Positions 18,470 through 26,153 of a stretch of DNA of 44,301 bases are shown one piece after another. Source of the stretch: Streptomyces viridosporus (lineage in GTDB: Bacteria > Actinomycetota > Actinomycetes > Streptomycetales > Streptomycetaceae); NCBI RefSeq assembly GCF_002078235.1, contig NZ_MSGP01000015.1:1950-46250 (forward strand), read 5' to 3'. Numbering within the stretch: the stretch's first letter is position 1; each line of letters begins with the position of its first letter. The notes under the pieces were generated by a model. It had not been told where the DNA came from. It saw only the letters and a program-made list of their open reading frames with translations, and ran no database searches. The position numbers were made by a program, and so were the translations under genes.

Positions 18470-20062
18470 ATGGCGAGGACCGTGGCGGAGGGTGCCGTGG
18501 CGTGCGCCGACGGGCACCGCGATGCCGGGACCGGGCGGCAGGACCGCTCCGGCCGCCCCTTCGAGCAGCTGAGCGCGGTGGCCGACGCCGTCCTGTACGA
18601 GGGCTACCTGCTCTACCCGTACCGCCGCTCCTCGCCGAAGAACCGGGTGCGCTGGCAGTTCGGTGTCCTCTTCCCCCGCGACTGGGCGCAGCGGCACGGC
18701 CCCGTCGAGCCCGGTGTCTCCGGCTCGGCGGACTCCTGGTACCAGCAGACCGAGTGCCTGCTGCGGGTCCGGCGGCCCGGCGCGGTCGTCCGGGTCAGGG
18801 TCCGCCACCTCCAACTGCAGCACAAACAGGTGGAGGAGACCGGCCCGGACGGACGCCACCGGCCGGTGGCGGCGCTGCGCCTGGACGACGGCACACCGCA
18901 CCTGACGTTCGACGAGGCGGTGCCGCGCGAGGAGGAGTTCACCGTCCCCCTGGACGACCTGCTGCGGCGGGAGTTCACCTTTCCGGTGCACGGGCCCGCC
19001 GGTGAGCACACCGAGGTGCTCCCCGGGGGCGCCGGGCGTGTCGTGCGGCGGTGCTTCGAGATGCACGCCCGCACCGCTGTCGGGGCCGAACGGCTCACGG
19101 ACGACGCCTTCCGGCTGCGCGTCCGCACCGAGAACACCGGACCCGCACCGGACCCGGACGCCACCCGCGACGAGGCGCTGCGCTCCGCGCTCATCGCCAC
19201 GCACACGCTCGTCGGCGTCGAGGGCGCGGAGTTCGTGTCACTGCTCGACCCGCCCGCGGAGCTGCGCGAGCACGCCCGGGCCTGCCGCAACGCCTTCACC
19301 TGGCCCGTCCTCGGCGGTGATCCGCCCCCGGCCACCGGCGACGGGGAGGCGCCGGGCACGGGGAGCGCGCGTCCGCCCGGGGCGCACCTGCTGCTCTCCT
19401 CGCCGATCATCCTCCCCGACCACCCGCAGGTGGCGCCGGAGAGCCCGGGCGACCTGCACGACGCGGCGGAGATCGACGAGATCCTGACGCTGCGCACCCT
19501 GCTGCTCACCGACGAGGAGAAGCGCGAGGCCCGCGCCACCGACCGGCGTGCCGCCCGGATCCTCGACCGGGTCGACACCATGCCGCCCGAGGTGTTCGCC
19601 CGGCTGCACGGCGCCATCCGCTCGTTGAGCCCCGCCGACCCCCCGGCCGGTGACTCCCCCGCCCGCCGGCCGGTGTGGTGGCAGGAGGGCGCCGACGAGG
19701 GACTGGCGCCCGCGACCGACGCGGTGTCGGTCGACGGCGTGCCCGTGCGGGGCGGCAGCCGGGTCCGGCTCCGTCCGCGCGAACGCGGTACCGACGCCCA
19801 GGACATGTTCCTGTCCGGACGGACCGCGCGGGTCGCGGCGGTCCTGCACGACGTGGACGGCAGCGCGCACGTCGCGGTGACCCTGGACGACGACCCGGCG
19901 GCGGAGCTCAACGGCTGGTACGGCCGCTTCCACCACTTCCGGCCCGAGGAACTGGAACCGCTCGGTCCCGTGACCGACGGGCAGGACGAACCGGACGGAC
20001 GCGATGAACCGGACGGACGCGACGGACCGGACGGGAGGGGACGCCCCGATGGACGCTCTTGA
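18470..20062 (+). CDS. Conserved hypothetical protein, first gene of the hydrogenase operon
   Basis: 530-aa soluble protein with no signal peptide or membrane segment; family not recognised. Residues 33-60 read as a compact motif region (VADAVLYEGYLLYPYRRSSPKNRVRWQFGVLFPRDW). The middle is a likely beta-rich domain and the last third has charged linkers. A domain near 430-510 (VDGVPVRGGSRVRLRPR...DMFLSGRTARVAAVLHD...YGRFHHFRPEEL) resembles a small SH3-like barrel. The C-terminus is a degenerate Asp-Pro-Asp-Gly-Arg repeat. GGAGG lies 4 nt before the ATG. Its stop is inside the next gene (14-nt overlap), so it is translated with the hydrogenase genes and probably acts in assembly or regulation of that enzyme. 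The function itself is unknown. Confidence 0.85.
   Translation: MARTVAEGAVACADGHRDAGTGRQDRSGRPFEQLSAVADAVLYEGYLLYPYRRSSPKNRVRWQFGVLFPRDWAQRHGPVEPGVSGSADSWYQQTECLLRVRRPGAVVRVRVRHLQLQHKQVEETGPDGRHRPVAALRLDDGTPHLTFDEAVPREEEFTVPLDDLLRREFTFPVHGPAGEHTEVLPGGAGRVVRRCFEMHARTAVGAERLTDDAFRLRVRTENTGPAPDPDATRDEALRSALIATHTLVGVEGAEFVSLLDPPAELREHARACRNAFTWPVLGGDPPPATGDGEAPGTGSARPPGAHLLLSSPIILPDHPQVAPESPGDLHDAAEIDEILTLRTLLLTDEEKREARATDRRAARILDRVDTMPPEVFARLHGAIRSLSPADPPAGDSPARRPVWWQEGADEGLAPATDAVSVDGVPVRGGSRVRLRPRERGTDAQDMFLSGRTARVAAVLHDVDGSAHVAVTLDDDPAAELNGWYGRFHHFRPEELEPLGPVTDGQDEPDGRDEPDGRDGPDGRGRPDGRS
19985..20056 (+). repeat. 18-bp direct repeats at the orf530-hemerythrin junction
   Basis: Units at 19985-20002 and 20003-20020 differ by a single base (GACGAACCGGACGGACGC versus GATGAACCGGACGGACGC). 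More diverged copies follow at 20021-20038 and 20039-20056. They encode the repeated D-E-P-D-G-R tail of the upstream protein. The last copy contains the start codon of the hemerythrin-like gene. Confidence 0.8.
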
Positions 20063-20594
20063 CGTGCTGGCGCACGACCACCGGATGGTCGAGCAGTTGT
20101 TCCGCGACTACCACGCGGCGGCCTCCGACGGTCAGCGGCGTGCCGTGGTCGAACTGCTGGTCCGGGAGCTGTCCCGGCACGCGGCCCTGGAGGAGCTGAT
20201 CGTCCATCCGCTCGCGCGGACGGCCCTGCCGGACGGCAGGCGGCTGGTGGACCGGCACCTCGACGAGCACAAGGCCGTCAAGCGGACCCTCGTGGAGCTG
20301 GACCGGCTCGACGAGGGCGACGCGCGCACCGACGACCTGGTGGCGCGCCTGCGCGGGGACGTGGAGGAGCACGTGCGCGCACTGGAGACCGAGTTCCTGC
20401 CCGGGCTGCGGGCGGCGGTCGGCCAGGAGCGGTTCGACGCACTCGGGCGGGCGCTCGTGCGGGCCAAGCGGACCGCGCCGACCCGCCCGCACCCGAAGGC
20501 ACCGGACAGACCACCCGCTCTCACCCTCGCGGCGCCGATGGCCGCCGCGTACGACCGCGTGCGGGACCGACTGCAGGGAAGGCCGAGGACATGA
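20049..20594 (+). CDS. Hemerythrin HHE domain protein
   Basis: 181-aa protein with the hemerythrin cation-binding pattern: a first His cluster in DVLAHDHRMVEQLFRDYH (about residues 4-21), a second in SRHAALEELIVHPLAR and a third in HLDEHKAVKRTLVEL, then a C-terminal helix EEHVRALETEFLPGL. A diiron O2-binding four-helix bundle is expected. ATG at 20049 is chosen for its GGGAGGGG Shine-Dalgarno and because conservation begins there. It overlaps the previous gene by 14 nt and its stop overlaps the hydrogenase small-subunit start (ATGA). In this position it could sense or buffer O2 for the oxygen-exposed hydrogenase (inference). Confidence 0.88.
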   Translation: MDALDVLAHDHRMVEQLFRDYHAAASDGQRRAVVELLVRELSRHAALEELIVHPLARTALPDGRRLVDRHLDEHKAVKRTLVELDRLDEGDARTDDLVARLRGDVEEHVRALETEFLPGLRAAVGQERFDALGRALVRAKRTAPTRPHPKAPDRPPALTLAAPMAAAYDRVRDRLQGRPRT

Positions 20595-21679
20595 CCGTGG
20601 AAAGCGGCACCCAGGACGTCAGCGCCCAGCCGAGCCGGGCCGAGGCACGTGACGGCTTCGACGAGATCAACATCCTGTGGATCTCCGAAGGAATGAGCTG
20701 CGACGGCGACACCGTGTCGTTCACCGCGGCCGGTCAGCCGGCCGTCGAGGACCTCGTCCAGGGGCTGATCCCCGGGCTGCCGAAGGTGAACCTGCACAAC
20801 AAGGTGCTCTCGCCCAGCCTGGGCGGTGAGGAGTTCCTCGCACCGTTCCGTGCGGCGGTCCGCGGTGAGATGTCGCCGTTCATCCTGGTCATCGAGGGCT
20901 CGATCCCCAACCAGAACATCATCGAGGGCGACGGCTACTGGACCTCCTTCGGCAACGACCCGGAGACCGGAGAACCGCTGACCCTCAACTGGTGGATCGA
21001 CCGGCTCGCCCCGCAGGCGTGGGCGGTGGTGGCGGCCGGGACCTGCGCCACGTTCGGCGGCATCCACGCGATGGCGGGCAACCCCACCGGTTCCATGGGC
21101 CTGGCCGACTACCTGGGCTGGGACTTCAAGTCGCAGGGCGCCCTGCCGATCGTCAACGTGCCCGGCTGCCCCATCCAGCCGGAGAACTTCATGGAGACGC
21201 TGGTCTGGGTGCTGTACCACGCGGCGGGGGCCGCCCCGCCGCCTCCGCTCGACCACATGCTCCGCCCGCAGTGGCTGTTCGGGAAGACGGTGCACGAGGG
21301 CTGCGACCGCGCCGCCTACTACGAGCAGGGCGACTTCGCCAAGGACTACAACTCCCCCAAGTGCCAGGTGAAGGTGGGCTGCTGGGGGCCGGTGGTCAAC
21401 TGCAACGTGCCCAAGCACGGCTGGATGTCCGGCATCGGCGGCTGCCCCAACGTCGGCGGCGTCTGCATCGGCTGCACCATGCCCGGCTTCCCCGACGCCT
21501 TCATGCCGTTCATGGACGAGCCGTCCGGCGGAGCCATGTCGGCCACGCTCATCAGGCCCTACGGCGCCCTCATCCGGCGGTTGCGCGGCATCACCAACGT
21601 CGCCCTCAACCGCGAACCCAAGTGGCACCACAACGAGCCGGAGCTGACGTCCGGTTACGACCCCTACTGGCGCCCGTGA
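20591..21679 (+). CDS. hhyS: High-affinity [NiFe] hydrogenase small subunit (group 1h/Hhy type)
   Basis: 362-aa electron-transfer subunit. It begins with INILWISEGMSCDGDTVSF, where C37-x2-D40 replaces the usual Cys-x2-Cys of the proximal cluster. This 3Cys-1Asp ligation is known from the actinobacterial-type hydrogenase of Ralstonia. Further Cys residues lie in AAGTCATFGG, NVPGCPIQPENF, the VHEGCDR block and the C-terminal GCWGPVVNCNV...GGCPNVGGVCIGCTMPGFPD segment for the medial and distal clusters. There is no twin-arginine signal, in line with a cytoplasm-facing enzyme of this group. ATG overlaps the hemerythrin stop. With the next gene it forms the H2-oxidising heterodimer that scavenges atmospheric H2 in related Streptomyces and Mycobacterium. 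Confidence 0.96.
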   Translation: MTVESGTQDVSAQPSRAEARDGFDEINILWISEGMSCDGDTVSFTAAGQPAVEDLVQGLIPGLPKVNLHNKVLSPSLGGEEFLAPFRAAVRGEMSPFILVIEGSIPNQNIIEGDGYWTSFGNDPETGEPLTLNWWIDRLAPQAWAVVAAGTCATFGGIHAMAGNPTGSMGLADYLGWDFKSQGALPIVNVPGCPIQPENFMETLVWVLYHAAGAAPPPPLDHMLRPQWLFGKTVHEGCDRAAYYEQGDFAKDYNSPKCQVKVGCWGPVVNCNVPKHGWMSGIGGCPNVGGVCIGCTMPGFPDAFMPFMDEPSGGAMSATLIRPYGALIRRLRGITNVALNREPKWHHNEPELTSGYDPYWRP

Positions 21680-21737
21680 GGGCCACGCCCCGAACGACGC
21701 ACACACCGAGCCGCGAACAGTGAGGACAGGAACGGAC

Positions 21738-23534
21738 ATGACGACAACCGAGGACCGGGCCGGCTCCACCGAGCGGAAACCCCCGCAGATCGTGGACATG
21801 TCCTGGGACCCGATCACCCGGATCATCGGCAACCTCGGCATCTACACGAAGATCGACTTTGCCAACCAGGAAGTGGTGGAGTGCCACAGCACGTCGTCGC
21901 TGTTCCGCGGCTACTCGGTGTTCATGAAGGGCAAGGACCCGCGTGACGCCGGCTTCATCACCTCGCGCATCTGCGGCATCTGCGGCGACAACCACACCAC
22001 GTGCTCGGACTACGCCCAGCAGATGGCTTACGGGGTCAAGCCTCCGATGCTGGCCGAGCACATCGTCAACCTCGGCGAGGCGGCCGAGTACATGTTCGAC
22101 CACACCATCTTCCAGGACAACCTGGTCTTCGTGGACTTCTGCGAGGCGATGGTCAAGGCGACCAACCCGAGCGTGCTGGCGCGCGCCGAGCGCACCGACG
22201 CCCCGCGCGGCGACATCCACGGCTACCGCACCATCGCCGACATCATGCGGGCGTTCAACCCGTTCGAGGGCGAGGTCTACCGGGAAGCCCTCAAGATCAG
22301 CCGGATCACCCGGGAGATGTTCTGCAAGATGGAGGGCCGGCACGTCCACCCGTCGACGCTGTACCCGGGCGGCGTCGGCACCATGCCGGAACCCACCACG
22401 TTCCTCGACTACCTCTCCCGCCTGATGAGGATCCTGGACTTCGTCAAGCAGGCCGTGGCGATGAACGACGACGTCTTCGACTTCTTCTACGAGGCCCTGC
22501 CCGGCTACGAGGAGGTCGGCCGCCGCCGCATCATGCTGGGCTGCTGGGGTGCCTGGCAGAACCCCGACGTCTGCGACTACCGCTACGAGACGATGAACGA
22601 GTGGGGCAGGGCGATGTACGTCACCCCCGGCATCATCGTCGACGGCGAGCTGGTCACCAACAACCTCGTCGACATCAACCTCGGCATGCGCATCCTGCTC
22701 GGCAGCTCCTACTACGAGGACTGGGTCAACGAGGACCCCTTCGTCACCCACGACCCGCTCGGCAACCCCGTCGACATGCGCCACCCGTGGAACCAGACCA
22801 CGGTGCCGGTTCCGCAGAAGCGGGAGTTCGACGACAAGTACAGCTGGGTGATGAGTCCGCGCTGGTACGACGACAGGACCAACGAGCACCTGGCGCTGGA
22901 CACCGGCGGCGGCCCGCTCGCCCGGCTGTGGTCGACCGCGCTGAACGGGATCGTGGACACGCCGTACATCAAGGCGACCGGGCACAGCGTGCGGATCTCG
23001 CTGCCCAAGAGCGAGAAGCTGCCGGAGACGACGCTCGAGTGGCACATCCCGAAGTGGAGCAACACCATCGAGCGCGACCGCGCACGCCCCTACTTCGTCG
23101 CCTACGCCGCCGCGATGGCCCTGCAGTTCGTGGAGGAGGCGATGGGGCTGGTCCGGGCCGGGCAGACCAAGGTCTTCGAGAACTTCGAGGTGCCCGACGA
23201 GGCCATCGGCTGCGGTTTCCACGAGGCGGTGCGCGGGGTGCTCTCGCACCATCTGGTGATCAAGGACAAGAAGATCGCCAACTACCACCCGTACCCGCCG
23301 ACCCCGTGGAACGCCAGCCCCCGCGACAGCTACGGCACCCCCGGCCCGTACGAGGACGCGGTGCAGGGCCAGCCGATCTTCGAGGAGAACGGGCCGGAGG
23401 ACTTCAAGGGCGTGGACATCATGCGCACCGTGCGCAGCTTCGACCCCTGTCTGCCGTGCGGCGTGCACATGTACCTGGGCAAGGGGAAGACGCTCACCAC
23501 ACTGCACTCCCCCACCTACGGAGCCTCGCGATGA
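21738..23534 (+). CDS. hhyL: High-affinity [NiFe] hydrogenase large subunit (group 1h/Hhy type)
   Basis: 598-aa catalytic subunit carrying the Ni-Fe(CN)2CO centre. The L1 motif RICGICGDNH holds C79 and C82, and the L2 motif DPCLPCGVH holds C571 and C574, with H577. The 21 residues after H577 are expected to be removed by a maturation endopeptidase. Length and sequence fit group 1h. Start ATG 21738 has AGGACAGG upstream; a GTG at 21720 would add six residues. A 58-nt gap separates it from hhyS, and its stop overlaps the next start (ATGA). No hyp maturation genes or endopeptidase gene are in the window, so they must be encoded elsewhere. Confidence 0.97.
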   Translation: MTTTEDRAGSTERKPPQIVDMSWDPITRIIGNLGIYTKIDFANQEVVECHSTSSLFRGYSVFMKGKDPRDAGFITSRICGICGDNHTTCSDYAQQMAYGVKPPMLAEHIVNLGEAAEYMFDHTIFQDNLVFVDFCEAMVKATNPSVLARAERTDAPRGDIHGYRTIADIMRAFNPFEGEVYREALKISRITREMFCKMEGRHVHPSTLYPGGVGTMPEPTTFLDYLSRLMRILDFVKQAVAMNDDVFDFFYEALPGYEEVGRRRIMLGCWGAWQNPDVCDYRYETMNEWGRAMYVTPGIIVDGELVTNNLVDINLGMRILLGSSYYEDWVNEDPFVTHDPLGNPVDMRHPWNQTTVPVPQKREFDDKYSWVMSPRWYDDRTNEHLALDTGGGPLARLWSTALNGIVDTPYIKATGHSVRISLPKSEKLPETTLEWHIPKWSNTIERDRARPYFVAYAAAMALQFVEEAMGLVRAGQTKVFENFEVPDEAIGCGFHEAVRGVLSHHLVIKDKKIANYHPYPPTPWNASPRDSYGTPGPYEDAVQGQPIFEENGPEDFKGVDIMRTVRSFDPCLPCGVHMYLGKGKTLTTLHSPTYGASR

Positions 23535-24148
23535 CTGGGCCCGGCCGCCCGGCGGACGGGCCCGGCACGGACGGCGCGGACGGCGCCCGCCCCGCACCGC
23601 GGCTCGGCGACGACGACGTCACGGCGCGGCTGAGCCGCATCGACGAGTTGCTGGAGCAGGTCCAGACCGCTCCCGGTCCGACGGCCCGGGCGGCCGTCGA
23701 CGCCGTCCGGGCGCTCACCGAGGTGTACGGCGAGGCGCTGGCCCGGTGTCTGGACCAGGTGGATGACAGCGTGGCCGGACGCCTGGTCGAGGACGACCTC
23801 CTCGACCACCTGCTGGTCCTGCACGACATCCACCCGGAGCCGCCCACGCGACGGGCGGCCCGCGCCGTCGAGCGGCTCCGGCCCGCCCTGCGGGAACGCG
23901 GCGGCGACGCCGAACTGACCGGCGTGGAGGGGCGGGTCGCCCGCGTCCGGTTGCGGAGCCCTGGGTGCGGGTCCGGATGCGGCTCGGCGTCCACCGGGAT
24001 CGAGGAGGCCGTCCGGGAGGCCGTGCTCGCCGTGGCGCCCGAGCTGACGGCGGTCGAACCGGTGCCGGAGACGGCGGCCCGGGAGGCCGCGTTCGTCCCC
24101 CTCGACGCGCTGTCGCGCCGCCCCGCACCACCGCTGGGGCGGCCATGA
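23531..24148 (+). CDS. NifU C-terminal domain-like protein of the hydrogenase operon
   Basis: 205-aa protein. The N-terminal about 100 residues are a helical region (VTARLSRIDELLEQV...LLDHLLVLHDIHPEPP). The C-terminal about 80 residues resemble the NifU_N/NFU Fe-S scaffold (VARVRLRSPGCGSGCGSASTGIEEAVREAVLAVAPEL). The cysteines are C146 and C150, spaced CX3C rather than the canonical CXXC. NifU-type proteins accompany group 1h and 2a uptake hydrogenases of actinobacteria, where they are proposed to deliver or carry an Fe-S cluster or electrons. ATGA overlaps with hhyL and with the next gene show translational coupling. Confidence 0.82.
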   Translation: MTGPGRPADGPGTDGADGARPAPRLGDDDVTARLSRIDELLEQVQTAPGPTARAAVDAVRALTEVYGEALARCLDQVDDSVAGRLVEDDLLDHLLVLHDIHPEPPTRRAARAVERLRPALRERGGDAELTGVEGRVARVRLRSPGCGSGCGSASTGIEEAVREAVLAVAPELTAVEPVPETAAREAAFVPLDALSRRPAPPLGRP

Positions 24149-24744
24149 CCCCTCCCGGCGCCCTGGCCCGCATCATCCGCTCGTCCGCCGACCGGCCGAC
24201 GGGCCGGTCCGAGGAGCGGTGCGACCTGTGCGGCGAGCCGCTGGCCGGAACCCACCGGCACCTGCACGACACCGACCGGGCGGAGACGTTGTGCGCCTGT
24301 CAGGCGTGTTCGCTGCTCTTCACGGAGCACGATGCGGGCGACGCCCGCTACCTGCTGGTCCCGCGGCGGCGGGTGCGGCTGCCCCCGGTGGAGACCGCGC
24401 CCCTCGGTGTGCCCGTCGGCCTGGCGTTCTTCGTGCCCCGGAGGGACGGCACCGTGACGGCGCACTACCCGAGCCCGGCGGGGGCCACCCGCTGGGAGGT
24501 GGAACCGGACGCCTGGCGGGAGGCGGTGGCGCGGTGTACCGATCTCGCGGGCGTGGCACCCGAGGTGGAGGCACTGCTGGTGAACACCGCCCGCGGTCTG
24601 CGGCACCACTGGATCGTTCCGGTCGACGACTGCTTCCGGCTGGTCGCCCTGGTCCGCCGGGAGTGGCGGGGCCTGTCCGGCGGCGGCCGGATCTGGCCGG
24701 CCGTCGAGGAGTTCTTCGCCGCGCTGACCGAGCGGTCGGCGTAG
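24145..24744 (+). CDS. DUF5947-like hydrogenase-associated protein
   Basis: 199-aa soluble protein with an N-terminal cysteine-rich knuckle (C26-x2-C29 ... C50-x-C52-x2-C55, ERCDLCGEPL and ETLCACQACSLLF) that could hold Zn or an Fe-S cluster. A mixed alpha/beta domain follows (FFVPRRDGTVTAHYPSPAGATRWEVEPDAW, then RHHWIVPVDDCFRLVALVRREWRGLSGG). My family match is from memory of proteins found beside actinobacterial hydrogenase genes; the biochemical role is not known. Starts on the ATGA of the preceding stop. The product ends at a TAG whose last base begins a triple 12-bp repeat. Confidence 0.78.
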   Translation: MTPPGALARIIRSSADRPTGRSEERCDLCGEPLAGTHRHLHDTDRAETLCACQACSLLFTEHDAGDARYLLVPRRRVRLPPVETAPLGVPVGLAFFVPRRDGTVTAHYPSPAGATRWEVEPDAWREAVARCTDLAGVAPEVEALLVNTARGLRHHWIVPVDDCFRLVALVRREWRGLSGGGRIWPAVEEFFAALTERSA

Positions 24745-24779
24745 CGATCGGGAAAGCGATCGGGAAAGCGATCGGGAAG
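24744..24779 (+). repeat. Three tandem copies of a 12-bp repeat
   Basis: GCGATCGGGAAA at 24744-24755 and 24756-24767, then GCGATCGGGAAG at 24768-24779. It fills the gap between the DUF5947-like gene and the His-rich small gene and contains the CGATCG palindrome three times. The last copy runs into the Shine-Dalgarno region of the next gene. Confidence 0.9.
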
Positions 24780-24790
24780 AGGAACACGGC

Positions 24791-24997
24791 ATGAGCAGAG
24801 TCAAGGTCGGCCGGCCCGACGTGAAGCCGGACACGCCGTCCACGGTCCCCGGCATCCACCAGGGCAACAAGGGCCCCCACCACCACCAGCCCGGGCACCA
24901 CGAGGACGGTACCTCCGACGCCCGGCGGTCCACCGGGATCCACTGGAAGCGGCACGACACGCTCATGAAGGTCATGCCGAACCTGTCTCCCGGGTGA
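24791..24997 (+). CDS. Histidine-rich small protein of the hydrogenase operon
   Basis: 68-aa hydrophilic protein, no membrane segment, family not recognised. Residues 22-40 hold a His cluster (IHQGNKGPHHHQPGHHEDG) that could bind Ni or another metal. The C-terminus is basic and ends in MPNLSPG. The ATG follows a GAGGAA ribosome binding site. Its position directly after the hydrogenase genes suggests a role in the same complex, for example nickel handling or docking, but this is inference. Confidence 0.72.
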   Translation: MSRVKVGRPDVKPDTPSTVPGIHQGNKGPHHHQPGHHEDGTSDARRSTGIHWKRHDTLMKVMPNLSPG

Positions 24998-25047
24998 GCC
25001 CCGGACCGCGGTACGCCCTGAACGACACGAGGACGCAGGAGGCGACG

Positions 25048-25218
25048 ATGACGGCCAGACGAATCCTGATGGCGGAGGCGGTGCTGGTGGGTGGGGCACT
25101 GGTGGCCCTGCTGGTCAAGGAGTGGCCCGGGATGGTGCGCGAGGTACGGATCTGGCGGATGGTCGGCCTCCGGCCCGGTTCCCGCCCCGGCTACAGGTCC
25201 GTTTCCCGCCCCGGCTAG
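25048..25218 (+). CDS. Small single-pass membrane peptide
   Basis: 56-aa peptide with one hydrophobic segment (about residues 8-21, AEAVLVGGALVALL) followed by KEWPGMVREVRIWRMVGLRPGS, a basic amphipathic tail. It resembles the short DUF6893-type actinobacterial peptides. Start ATG 25048 has CAGGAGG 6-7 nt upstream; an upstream in-frame ATG at 24994 lacks a ribosome binding site. The end carries a short direct repeat (TTCCCGCCCCGGCTA twice). As last gene of the hydrogenase operon it may anchor the soluble enzyme to the membrane (inference). Confidence 0.68.
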   Translation: MTARRILMAEAVLVGGALVALLVKEWPGMVREVRIWRMVGLRPGSRPGYRSVSRPG

Positions 25219-25259
25219 CCGCTCGCCGGCCCGGCTTCGAAAGGGCCGCTTCTCCCTCT

Positions 25260-25283
25260 CCCCCGCTCGGTGCCGAGCGGGGG
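25260..25283 (+). terminator. Terminator of the hydrogenase operon
   Basis: Perfect 11-bp inverted repeat CCCCCGCTCGG (25260-25270) / CCGAGCGGGGG (25273-25283) around TG, that is, a 10-bp stem with a GTGC loop. It starts 41 nt after the last stop codon of the operon. Confidence 0.82.
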
Positions 25284-25472
25284 GAAGCGGCGCGGGGTGC
25301 CGCGGTGCGCGGTCCTCGCCCGACCCCGGCGTCCGCCGGTGGTGCCCGCCGGTCGTACGGCGGCGGGCCGCCCGGCGGTCTCGCCGACGCCGGTCCCCGG
25401 ACGGCCCGGTGGGAGGCCGCGGGGCCCGGGTACCCGAGCGGAGCGACGGACGCCCCCAGGAGGTGACGGCGC

Positions 25473-26144
25473 ATGATCTCCGAGACCGTGGTCATTCCCT
25501 CGGGAAAGGCGGACCTGACCGGTGACCTCGTGGTTCCGGCGGGTGCGCGCGGCGTGGTGGTGTTCGCGCACGGCAGCGGCAGCTCGCGCCTCAGTCCCCG
25601 CAACCGCGCGGTCGCCGAGGTGCTGCGCCGGGCCGGGTTCGGCACGTTGCTGATGGACCTGCTGACCGGGGACGAGGAACGCCGGGACTCCGCGACCGCC
25701 GAGTACCGTTTCGACATCCCCCTGCTGGCCCGGCGGCTGGTGGACGCCGTCGACTGGCTCGGGCGGCGACCGGACACCGCGGACCTTCCGGCGGGCCTGT
25801 TCGGGGCGAGCACGGGAGCGGCCGCGGCGCTGGTGGCCGCGGCCGAGCGTCCGGGGAGGGTGTCCGCGGTCGTGTCGCGCGGCGGGCGGCCGGACCTGGC
25901 CGACGCGGCGCTCCCCCGGGTCACGGCCCCGGTCCTGCTCGTCGTCGGCGGCGACGACGGGACGGTGCTCGACCTCAACCGCCGGGCGGCCGAAGCGCTC
26001 CGTGCGGAGCACGCCGTCCACGTGGTGCCGGGCGCGACCCACCTCTTCCCCGAGCCCGGCGCCCTGGAAGAGGTCGCCGGAGCCGCCGCCGGCTGGTTCC
26101 GGGACCACCTGGGCACCGGGGACGGTGGTGAACCCTCCGCCTGA
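25473..26144 (+). CDS. Alpha/beta hydrolase, dienelactone-hydrolase-like
   Basis: 223-aa soluble hydrolase with an alpha/beta fold. The oxyanion-loop motif VVVFAHGSGSSRLSPRNR is near residues 28-45. The nucleophile elbow GLFGASTGAAA has Ser near 113. The acid is in LLVVGGDDGTVL and the catalytic His in VPGATHLFPEPGALEE. Related proteins are annotated dienelactone hydrolase or phosphoribosyltransferase-associated hydrolase; the substrate is unknown. AGGAGG lies 9 nt before the ATG. A GGGTAC hexamer at 25428-25433 might be a promoter element. It is convergent with the universal stress gene (9-nt gap). Confidence 0.85.
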   Translation: MISETVVIPSGKADLTGDLVVPAGARGVVVFAHGSGSSRLSPRNRAVAEVLRRAGFGTLLMDLLTGDEERRDSATAEYRFDIPLLARRLVDAVDWLGRRPDTADLPAGLFGASTGAAAALVAAAERPGRVSAVVSRGGRPDLADAALPRVTAPVLLVVGGDDGTVLDLNRRAAEALRAEHAVHVVPGATHLFPEPGALEEVAGAAAGWFRDHLGTGDGGEPSA

Positions 26145-26153
26145 AGCCGCGTG

